Assembly (NCBI GenBank): GCA_937862675.1
Contig: CALMEC010000089.1
Coordinates: 1-11,998, forward strand
Source: an uncultured Actinomycetes bacterium
Lineage (GTDB): Bacteria > Actinomycetota > Thermoleophilia > Miltoncostaeales > Miltoncostaeaceae
DNA: 11,998 bases
Reading direction: 5' to 3'
Under the pieces are notes generated by a model, which saw only the letters and a list, made by a program, of their open reading frames with translations, was not told where the DNA came from and ran no database searches. Of this stretch, positions 1 through 5,494 are shown in pieces. Positions within the stretch are counted from its first letter, which is position 1; every line of letters starts with the position of its first letter. The position numbers and the translations under genes were made by a program.

Positions 1-1426
1 CGGTGCGTACCAGGTGCGCCACAACGACCGCCAGATCACGTTCCTGGACACCCCCGGCCACGAGGCGTTCACCGCGATGCGTGCCCGCGGGGCGCGGATC
101 ACCGACGTCGCGGTCATCGTGGTGGCCGCCGACGACGGCGTCATGCCGACGACGCTGGAGGCGATCGACCACGCGAAGGCGGCCGAGGTGCCGTTCATGA
201 TCGCGATCAACAAGATCGACAAGCCGGACGCCAACCCGGACCGGGTGCGTCAGGAGCTGTCGCAGCACGAGATCATCCCCACCGCGTGGGGTGGCACGTA
301 CGAGTTCATCGAGGTCTCCGCGAAGCAGCGGCTCGGGCTCGACACGCTCCTCGACACGGTGCTCCTGATCGCCGACGTCGACGCGACGCCCCAGGCCAAC
401 CCGGACGCCCCGGCATCCGGAAGCGTCATCGAGTCGCGCCTGGACCCGGGTCGCGGTCCCGTCTGCACGCTGCTGGTGCAGCGCGGCACCCTCGACGTCG
501 GCGACGTGCTTCTCGTCGGGCAGACGTTCGGTCGCGTCCGCGCGATGAACGACTACAACGGAGAGGCCATCGAGTCCGCCGGCCCGTCGGTGCCGGTCGA
601 GATCCTCGGCATGGGCGGAGTGCCCGACGCGGGTGACCGCTTCCGGGCCGTCGAGAACGAGCGCGTCGCACGCCAGCTGGCCGCGCAGCGCTCGCACCGC
701 ATCCGCGCGCAGGAGCTCGCCAACCGCCGTCCGGTCTCCCTGGAGGACCTGTTCGCACGGGTTCAGGAGGGGCTCAACGAGCTCAACATCATCATCAAGG
801 CCGACGTGCACGGTTCGGTCGAGGCACTCCGGGACGCCCTCGAAGCCCTGGAGCAGACCGAGGTCCGGCTCCGCGTCATCCACACGGGTGTCGGCGCCGT
901 CACCGAGTCGGACGTCAACCTGGCGGCGGCCTCCGAGGCCATCGTCATCGCCTTCAACGTCCGGCCGCGTCCGGAGGCCCGTGCGCTCGCCGAGCGCGAG
1001 GGCGTCGACCTGCGTTCCTACCGGATCATCTACCGGGCCATCGAGGACGTGCGCGACGCGCTCATCGGCATGCTCTCGCCGGAGATCGTCGAGAGGCAGC
1101 TCGGCACGGTCGAGGTCCGCGAGATCTTCCGGGCGTCCCGCATCGGGACGATCGCGGGAAGCTACGTCACCGACGGCCTCATCCGTCGCAACGCCAACAT
1201 CCGCCTGGTCCGGGACGGCACGGTCGTCTTCGAGGGCACGATCGGATCGCTGCGCCGCTTCGACGACGACGTGCGCGAGGTCAGTCAGGGCTTCGAGTGC
1301 GGTGTGGTCATCGACGGCTTCAACGACGTCAAGGAGGGCGACGTCATCGAGGCCTACGAGCTGACCGAGGTCGCGCGCACGGAGCAGGCCGCAGCCGCGC
1401 CGAGCCCGAGCGAGTCGTCCGACTGA
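1..1426 (+). CDS. infB: Translation initiation factor IF-2, 5'-truncated
   Basis: IF-2 is the GTPase that delivers initiator fMet-tRNA to the 30S subunit and promotes subunit joining. The reading frame is open from base 2, so the N-terminal region and the P-loop (G1) lie outside the window. Visible GTPase motifs are G3 DTPGH (bases 47–61), G4 NKID (209–220) and G5 SAK (317–325). After these come the beta-barrel domain II (ESRLDPGRGPVCTLLVQRG), domain III (around IIIKADVHGSVEAL, bases 785–830) and the C-terminal fMet-tRNA-binding barrel (EIFRASRIGTIAGSYVTDG, ending near EAYELTEV). A short low-complexity tail rich in Ala, Ser, Pro and Glu follows the last domain. The apparent Met starts at bases 14 and beyond are internal. 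It is followed 25 bases later by the DUF503 gene, the usual infB–ylxP–rbfA order. Identification is secure. Confidence 0.98.
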   Translation, partial: GAYQVRHNDRQITFLDTPGHEAFTAMRARGARITDVAVIVVAADDGVMPTTLEAIDHAKAAEVPFMIAINKIDKPDANPDRVRQELSQHEIIPTAWGGTYEFIEVSAKQRLGLDTLLDTVLLIADVDATPQANPDAPASGSVIESRLDPGRGPVCTLLVQRGTLDVGDVLLVGQTFGRVRAMNDYNGEAIESAGPSVPVEILGMGGVPDAGDRFRAVENERVARQLAAQRSHRIRAQELANRRPVSLEDLFARVQEGLNELNIIIKADVHGSVEALRDALEALEQTEVRLRVIHTGVGAVTESDVNLAAASEAIVIAFNVRPRPEARALAEREGVDLRSYRIIYRAIEDVRDALIGMLSPEIVERQLGTVEVREIFRASRIGTIAGSYVTDGLIRRNANIRLVRDGTVVFEGTIGSLRRFDDDVREVSQGFECGVVIDGFNDVKEGDVIEAYELTEVARTEQAAAAPSPSESSD

Positions 1427-1451
1427 CGGGTGCGCGGATGGTGCGTGACCG

Positions 1452-1781
1452 GTGAGCCAGGGTTTCGTCGGCGTGCTGGTCACGGACCTGCTCCTGGAGC
1501 AGTCCGAGTCGCTGAAGGACAAGCGCCGGGTGCTCCTCCGCCTGAGGTCGGAGCTCCATCGGGCGACCGGGGCGGCGGTCACGGAGAGCGGGTCACACGA
1601 CCTGCAGCGCCGTGCGGAGCTCCTCGTGGCCGTGGTCGCCCGCGACGCCCACGGCGTCTCCGGCCTGCTGGACACGGCGGAACGTGTCATCGAGCGTGGT
1701 CCGTTCGCTACCGTCAGAATCGATCGCGTCGTCCGTTCGGCGCAGGAGCTCACCGAGGAGGGGGGATCGTGGCACGTATGA
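1452..1781 (+). CDS. DUF503 / YlxP-family protein
   Basis: This is a 109-residue protein of the DUF503 (YlxP) family, small cytosolic proteins usually encoded between infB and rbfA. Their biochemical role is not firmly established; a link to ribosome assembly is inferred from the neighbourhood. Family features visible are the N-terminal strand VGVLVTDLLL, the signature SLKDKRRV at residues 20–27, the motif ESGSHDLQRRAELLVAVVARD near residues 45–65, and the final strand VRIDRVV. The length matches the family, although the tail after residue 95 is a little longer than usual. The GTG start is forced, because an in-frame TGA lies at 1446–1448. No clear Shine–Dalgarno precedes it, so translation may depend on coupling to infB. 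The 3' end carries the rbfA ribosome-binding site and overlaps the rbfA start by 13 bases. Confidence 0.9.
   Translation: MSQGFVGVLVTDLLLEQSESLKDKRRVLLRLRSELHRATGAAVTESGSHDLQRRAELLVAVVARDAHGVSGLLDTAERVIERGPFATVRIDRVVRSAQELTEEGGSWHV
1757..1761 (+). promoter_or_regulatory. Shine–Dalgarno that decides the rbfA start
   Basis: GGAGG lies inside a purine tract at the end of the DUF503 gene. It is 7 bases before GTG 1769 but 16 bases before ATG 1778, so it favours the GTG as the rbfA start. Confidence 0.7.
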
Positions 1782-2143
1782 GTCCACGCAGGCGGCGGAT
1801 CAACGAGGCGCTCGGCGAGATCATCGCCGAGGGCATTCAGCGTGACCTGTCGGACCCGCGGCTCGCGATGGTCACCATCACCGGCGTACGCGCATCCGAG
1901 GACATGGCGGCCGCCACGGTCTTCTGGACCGTGTACGAGGCATCCCGCCGTGATGCGGCGGCCGCCGCCCTCGCGTCGGCGGCCGGCGTCCTCCAGGGAC
2001 GCGTGGGCCGTGAACTGCGTACGCGCAACACGCCGCAGCTCCGCTTCGAGCACGACGACCACCAGGAGAACGCCGACCGGCTCACCCGCCTCATCGACCA
2101 GGTCGCGGCGGAGACCGGACGGTCCCCGGAGGACCCCTCATGA
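1769..2143 (+). CDS. rbfA: 30S ribosome-binding factor A
   Basis: RbfA is a KH-fold assembly factor that binds 16S rRNA during late 30S maturation and is needed for cold adaptation in well-studied bacteria. The protein is about 124 residues, normal for the family. It shows the N-terminal helix RRRRINEALGEIIAEGI, the DPRLAMVTITGVRASEDM segment typical of RbfA strands 1–2, an AASAAGVLQGRVGRELRTR-like helix region, and the closing strand TPQLRFEHDD. I chose GTG 1769 (V-A-R-M-S-P…) because of the well-placed GGAGG; ATG 1778 is the alternative and removes only three residues. The frame stays open upstream, but that part is a shadow of DUF503. The stop overlaps the next start as ATGA at 2140–2143, indicating translational coupling. 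A GGAGGA sequence near the 3' end (2128–2133) serves the downstream gene. Confidence 0.95.
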   Translation: MARMSPRRRRINEALGEIIAEGIQRDLSDPRLAMVTITGVRASEDMAAATVFWTVYEASRRDAAAAALASAAGVLQGRVGRELRTRNTPQLRFEHDDHQENADRLTRLIDQVAAETGRSPEDPS

Positions 2144-3141
2144 CCACGACGGCGGCCGGAGGCACCCTCGACGAGGCCGTCCGCGCCATCGGCGACCACG
2201 AGGGCGGCTACATCGTGGCCACCCACCAGAACCCGGACGGCGACGCCATCGGCTCGCTCCTGGCGTTCACCCGTCTGCTGCGGGCGCAGGGGCGCGACGT
2301 GGTGATGTGGCACCCGCACGTCCCCGCGGTCCCCGGAGATCTCGCGTTCCTGCTCCGGCAGGGCGAGGCCGTCTCCGCCGAGCTGCCCGCCGATGCCGGC
2401 GACCGGCTCCTGATCGCATTGGACTGCGCCTCGGAGAGCCGTCTCACGGGCGGGGCCGAGCTCCGCTCCCTGGCCGGCTCGATCGTGAACATCGACCACC
2501 ACCACGACAACGGGCGCTTCGGCGACGTGAACCACATCGACGCCGCCGCATCGTCGGCCTCCGAGATCGTGGCCGTGCTCGCGGAGCGGGCGGGGTGGCC
2601 GATCACCCGCGAGGTGGCCGAGCCGCTCCACGTCGGGATCGTCACCGACACCGGTCGCTTCTCCTACTCCAACGTGACACCCGCGACGTTCGCCGTCGCC
2701 GGGCGTCTCGCGGCGACCGGCATCGACATCGCCGAGCTCGGGCGCCGCCTGTACGAGAACACCCCGCTGGCGAACGCCCGGCTCCTGGGGACCGCGCTCG
2801 CCGGAGCGCGGTCGCTTCTCGGCGGCCGGTTGCTCGTCGGTGTGCTGACGGCCGACGACTTCGCCCTCGCGGGCACCGACGAGACCGACGGCATCGCCGA
2901 GGCGCTGCGGGGCGTGGGCGGCGTCGTGGTCTCCGCGAGCATCCGTCCCGTCGAGGGGGGGCAGCGCGTGTCGCTGCGGGCCTCCGACAGCCGCGTGGAC
3001 GTCTCGGACATCGCCCATCTGCAGGGGGGCGGAGGGCACCGCGCCGCGGCCGGGCTCACGATGGCCGGCGATCCCGACGCCGTCGTCGCGTGGCTGGAGG
3101 ACGAGGTCGGCCGTCGCCTCGACGCCGGGGCCCCGGAGTAG
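2140..3141 (+). CDS. nrnA: DHH/DHHA1 phosphoesterase, NrnA-like
   Basis: This predicted bifunctional oligoribonuclease/pAp phosphatase has 333 residues, the usual size for NrnA. NrnA-type enzymes degrade 2–5 nt RNA and dephosphorylate 3'-phosphoadenosine 5'-phosphate in the cytoplasm. DHH motifs appear in order: HQNPDGDAIGS (residues 29–39), ALDCAS with D97, NIDHHH with D120-H121-H122, and GIVTDTGRF with D171, which together supply the two-metal site. The C-terminal DHHA1 substrate-binding domain carries the glycine-rich GGGGHRAAAG near residues 295–304. The ATG overlaps the rbfA stop and is preceded by GGAGGA with 6-base spacing. The position between rbfA and truB is the standard actinobacterial and Firmicutes arrangement and links it to RNA turnover. 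Whether it prefers nanoRNA, pAp or a cyclic-dinucleotide breakdown product cannot be read from sequence. Confidence 0.92.
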   Translation: MTTTAAGGTLDEAVRAIGDHEGGYIVATHQNPDGDAIGSLLAFTRLLRAQGRDVVMWHPHVPAVPGDLAFLLRQGEAVSAELPADAGDRLLIALDCASESRLTGGAELRSLAGSIVNIDHHHDNGRFGDVNHIDAAASSASEIVAVLAERAGWPITREVAEPLHVGIVTDTGRFSYSNVTPATFAVAGRLAATGIDIAELGRRLYENTPLANARLLGTALAGARSLLGGRLLVGVLTADDFALAGTDETDGIAEALRGVGGVVVSASIRPVEGGQRVSLRASDSRVDVSDIAHLQGGGGHRAAAGLTMAGDPDAVVAWLEDEVGRRLDAGAPE

Positions 3142-3144
3142 AGT
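3139..3144 (+). promoter_or_regulatory. Possible −10 element before truB
   Basis: TAGAGT fits the TANNNT −10 pattern and is separated from the truB GTG by 9 bases (3145–3153). The intervening bases are C-rich and contain no Shine–Dalgarno. No −35 match is visible, and the hexamer includes the stop codon of the upstream gene, so this may be coincidence. It resembles the arrangement before dapB and dapA but is weaker. Confidence 0.25.
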
Positions 3145-3153
3145 CCCCTCCCG

Positions 3154-4038
3154 GTGCCCGAGATCATCGACTCACCGCGTGGCGTGGACCTCGGGGTGTG
3201 GCTTGTCGACAAGCCCGCCGGGCCGACCTCGCACGACATCGTCGCCCGGGTCCGCCGACGTGTGGGACGGGGGGTGAAGGTCGGTCACACGGGGACCCTG
3301 GACCCGTTCGCGACGGGCCTGCTGGTGATCGTGACCGGCCGTGCCACGCGTCTCACCCCGTATCTCACGGCCTTCACCAAGCGCTACACCGCACGCGTCC
3401 AGTTCGGTGCGACGTCGCCCACGGCTGATCCGGAGGGGCCGATCACCCCGACCGGCCTGCCTCTGCCGTCGGCGGACGCCGTGGACGCGGCCGTCGCGGA
3501 CCTGGTCGGGTCGTCACGCCAGCGGGTGCCGGCCTACTCGGCGGTCAAGGTGGACGGCGTCGCCCTCCACCGGCGGGCGCGCAGCGGCGGCGCGGTCGAG
3601 ACGCCGGAGCGCACCATCACCGTCCTGCAGGCGCGGCGACTCGCGTCCTCCGACGACGGAAGCTGGTTAGATCTCGATGTGACCTGTTCCAAGGGCACCT
3701 ACATCCGCCAGCTGGCGGTGGACCTCGGCGAGACGCTGGGATGCGGCGCGTACTGCTCGCGTCTGCGGCGGACCGCCGTCGGCGACCTCACGGTCGACGA
3801 CTCCGTCGACCCCGACGAGGTGCCCGATCGCGGGTATGTCAACCCCGTCGACGCCCTGGCCGGTCTGCCGCGGCGGGACCTGGACGAGACCGAGCGACGG
3901 ATCGTCGGCCACGGCGGAGCGGTGTCCTGGGAGGGCGACGGGCATCCGGACACCGTGATGCTCGTCGCGGACGGCCGGCTGGTCGCCATCGGCGCGGCCG
4001 TCGACGCGGAAATCCGACCACGGGTGGTGCTGTCATGA
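3154..4038 (+). CDS. truB: tRNA pseudouridine-55 synthase
   Basis: TruB isomerises U55 to pseudouridine in the T-loop of tRNAs and acts as an RNA chaperone. The protein is 294 residues. It has the N-terminal WLVDKPAGPTSHDIV motif, the catalytic block GHTGTLDPFATGLL with nucleophile D50, KRYTA, the VPAYSAVKVDGVALHRRAR block, and CSKGTYIRQLAVDLGETLG followed by LRRTAVGDL. A C-terminal PUA-like extension of about 70 residues follows, as in actinobacterial TruB. GTG 3154 is chosen; GTG 3184 (before DLGVWLVDK) is an in-frame alternative that keeps all conserved motifs. No Shine–Dalgarno is visible ahead of 3154 (the 12-base gap is pyrimidine-rich), so initiation may be leaderless or coupled. The stop overlaps the ribF start as ATGA at 4035–4038. 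Confidence 0.95.
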   Translation: MPEIIDSPRGVDLGVWLVDKPAGPTSHDIVARVRRRVGRGVKVGHTGTLDPFATGLLVIVTGRATRLTPYLTAFTKRYTARVQFGATSPTADPEGPITPTGLPLPSADAVDAAVADLVGSSRQRVPAYSAVKVDGVALHRRARSGGAVETPERTITVLQARRLASSDDGSWLDLDVTCSKGTYIRQLAVDLGETLGCGAYCSRLRRTAVGDLTVDDSVDPDEVPDRGYVNPVDALAGLPRRDLDETERRIVGHGGAVSWEGDGHPDTVMLVADGRLVAIGAAVDAEIRPRVVLS

Positions 4039-4985
4039 GGATCCATCGCGCGATCGACGAGCTGCCGGCGGACGGTGCCGGTCTCGCCGTCGCGATCGGC
4101 GTGTTCGACGGTGTCCACCTCGGACACCGGGAGATCATCCGGCTGGCCGTCGAGTCGGCCCGCGAGGCGGGACTCCGGTCGCTGATCGTCACGTTCGACC
4201 CCAACCCCCTCGTCGTGCTCCATCCCGAGCTCAAGCCCGCGGTCCTGACGGACTCCGGGCTGCGGGCCGACCTCATCGCGTCGCTCGGCGTCGACGAGCT
4301 CCTGGAGATCCCCTTCCCCCGGGAGTTCTCCCAGCGGACCTGGCAGGACTTCTGCGGAATGCTCGCCGCTCCCCCGATCGCCGCGCGCACCATCGCCGTA
4401 GGACGCAACTTCCGCTTCGGGTCAGGGGGCGCGGGCACCGCCGGGATGCTCCGGGACTGGGGGCGCGAGGCGGGCATCGAGGTGGAGTGCCCGACCCTCG
4501 TCACGAGCTCCGACCACAAGCCGGTGTCGTCCACCCGCATCCGCCGGCTGATCGCCCTCGGCGAGGTCGCCGAGGCGGCGAAGCTCCTGGGACGGCCCCA
4601 TGTGCTCGACGGGCCGGTCGTCACCGGCGACGGGCAGGGCGCGGGTCTCGGGATCCCCACCGCGAACATCGCGGTGTCCGAGCACATGGCGGTCCCCGCC
4701 GTCGGCGTCTACGCCGCGAAATGCCGGGTCGGCGGGGACTGGTACCCCGCCGCCGTCAACATCGGCCGTGCCCCCACGTTCCGGACGGAGGGCGAGATCC
4801 GGCTCGAGGTCTTCATCCTCGACTACGAGGGGGGCGACATCTACGGGGAGCAGGTGCGGGTGGCGTTCCTGGAGCGACTTCGCCCCGAGAAGCGCTTCTG
4901 CAATGCGGAGGCGCTCATCAAGCAGGTCGAGCAGGACATCGCGAGCGCCCGTGGCGTCGCGACGAGTCACCCCGGAGAGCTCTGA
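4035..4985 (+). CDS. ribF: Bifunctional riboflavin kinase / FAD synthetase
   Basis: RibF converts riboflavin to FMN and then FAD in the cytoplasm. The protein is 316 residues, typical for the fused enzyme. The N-terminal nucleotidyltransferase domain shows GVFDGVHLGH (22–31), TFDPNPLVVLHPE (53–65), GRNFRFG (123–129) and SSTRIR (165–170), which bind ATP and catalyse adenylylation. The C-terminal riboflavin kinase domain shows GAGLGIPTANI (202–212) with the conserved PTAN, VGVYA (223–227) and VNIGRAPTF (241–249), and ends in a helix with FLERLRPEKRF. The start ATG overlaps the truB stop; its Shine–Dalgarno is weak (GGTGG), so translation is probably coupled. The frame is open upstream, but that part is a shadow of truB. 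The gene is followed by a 127-base untranslated stretch leading to rpsO. Identification is secure. Confidence 0.96.
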   Translation: MRIHRAIDELPADGAGLAVAIGVFDGVHLGHREIIRLAVESAREAGLRSLIVTFDPNPLVVLHPELKPAVLTDSGLRADLIASLGVDELLEIPFPREFSQRTWQDFCGMLAAPPIAARTIAVGRNFRFGSGGAGTAGMLRDWGREAGIEVECPTLVTSSDHKPVSSTRIRRLIALGEVAEAAKLLGRPHVLDGPVVTGDGQGAGLGIPTANIAVSEHMAVPAVGVYAAKCRVGGDWYPAAVNIGRAPTFRTEGEIRLEVFILDYEGGDIYGEQVRVAFLERLRPEKRFCNAEALIKQVEQDIASARGVATSHPGEL

Positions 4986-5112
4986 TAGCCTTCGCGACGA
5001 AGGTGTGGTCTGTTCCCACCTAGGTGGAGCGAACGGGCCGGATCTTCGGATCGTGAGTCGACCCGGTGCGGGGTCCCCAGACCGCTGCGCCGAGGCCGTG
5101 TCAAGGAGAACA
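4986..5112 (+). promoter_or_regulatory. Structured rpsO leader, candidate S15 autoregulatory element
   Basis: This non-coding stretch is dense in complementary segments. A closing helix pairs 5005–5012 (GTGGTCTG) with 5078–5085 (CAGACCGC), 8 pairs including one G·U. Inside it lie a hairpin around CCACCTAGGTGG (5016–5027, extended by 5013–5015 with 5031–5033), a 4-bp hairpin with a c(UUCG)g tetraloop (5041–5052), and GACCC/GGGTC (5060–5064 with 5071–5075). Alternatively 5007–5015 can pair with 5031–5039 and extend the first hairpin to 13 pairs with an AGC bulge, which excludes the closing helix. The good Shine–Dalgarno AAGGAG (5103–5108) sits just outside the fold. S15 is known to repress its own mRNA through junction and G·U/G–C structures that differ between phyla. 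That this leader does so is inference. No convincing promoter was found in it. Confidence 0.5.
4989..5003 (+). other. Perfect 6-bp hairpin just after ribF
   Basis: CCTTCG and CGAAGG form a perfect stem around a CGA loop, 3 bases after the ribF stop and 1 base before the closing helix of the rpsO leader. There is no following T-run, so it is not a classical intrinsic terminator. It could be the first hairpin of the rpsO leader, a processing site or a 3' stabiliser. Confidence 0.45.
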
Positions 5113-5376
5113 ATGGATAGAGAACGCAAGGCCGGGGTCATCGAGGCCCATCGGCGCCACGAGTCGGACACCGGCTCACCCCAGGTGCAGATCGCGATCC
5201 TGACGGACCGCATCGCCACGCTGACGGAGCATCTTCGCACGCACAAGCACGACCACCACTCACGTCGTGGGCTCCTCATGATGGTCGGTCGCCGCCGGCG
5301 ACTGCTCAACTATCTGCAGCGCACCGATCTCGAGGGCTACCGTGCCCTCATCGAAGAACTCGGACTGCGTCGATAA
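5113..5376 (+). CDS. rpsO: 30S ribosomal protein S15 (uS15)
   Basis: S15 is a primary 16S rRNA-binding protein that nucleates the platform of the 30S subunit. The 87-residue product is close to the usual 88–89. It carries the characteristic HESDTGSPQVQIAILTDRI (about residues 16–34), the LTEHLRTHKHDHHSRRGLL segment with the RNA-contacting H-x-H-D-x-H-S-R-R-G motif, and the MVGRRRRLLNYLQRTD-EGYRALIEELGLR ending. The ATG has a strong Shine–Dalgarno (AAGGAG, 5103–5108, spacing 4). The gene is followed by pnp after a 118-base structured spacer, the rpsO–pnp pairing known from many bacteria. The structured leader upstream suggests control by its own product. Confidence 0.98.
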   Translation: MDRERKAGVIEAHRRHESDTGSPQVQIAILTDRIATLTEHLRTHKHDHHSRRGLLMMVGRRRRLLNYLQRTDLEGYRALIEELGLRR

Positions 5377-5494
5377 CGGTCGACGGGTCCCACGAGGGAT
5401 GCGCCTCGAACGCGCATCAACGACAACCGCCGGCCAGTCGGGCCGGGGGTGGAAGCCGCGCCCGCCGAAGGGGCGGGCGAGACAGGGGTAGTGA
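5377..5494 (+). promoter_or_regulatory. rpsO–pnp spacer with three consecutive perfect hairpins
   Basis: The spacer contains three hairpins in a row. The first is GATGCGC/GCGCATC (5398–5404 with 5412–5418, 7 bp, 7-base loop). The second is CCGGCC/GGCCGG (5430–5435 with 5441–5446, 6 bp, 5-base loop). The third is CGCCCGCC/GGCGGGCG (5459–5466 with 5472–5479, 8 bp, 5-base loop). None is followed by a T-run. The last ends 15 bases before the pnp ATG and just before its Shine–Dalgarno AGGGG (5484–5488). In E. coli and Streptomyces the rpsO–pnp spacer is cut by RNase III and serves pnp autoregulation. A similar role here is inferred from position and folding. I see no clear −10/−35 pair in this stretch. 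Confidence 0.55.

Noticed and set aside
1837..3428. Long open frames on both strands over rbfA, the DHH gene and truB
   Set aside because: They are Arg/Pro/Ala- or Gly/Asp-rich shadows of genes with clear conserved motifs in another frame.
4986..4991. TAGCCT after the ribF stop as an rpsO −10 element
   Set aside because: It matches TANNNT only loosely, lacks a −35 partner, and would place the start inside the 4989–5003 hairpin. The evidence is too weak to list as a promoter.
5016..5027. CCACCTAGGTGG as a DNA operator palindrome
   Set aside because: It is a perfect 12-base palindrome, but its flanks also pair in RNA and it lies in a highly structured leader. An RNA hairpin is the simpler reading.
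5459..5479. GC-rich hairpin before pnp as an intrinsic terminator of rpsO
   Set aside because: No T-run follows, and the pnp Shine–Dalgarno lies immediately downstream. Termination here would isolate pnp, and no other promoter for it was found.
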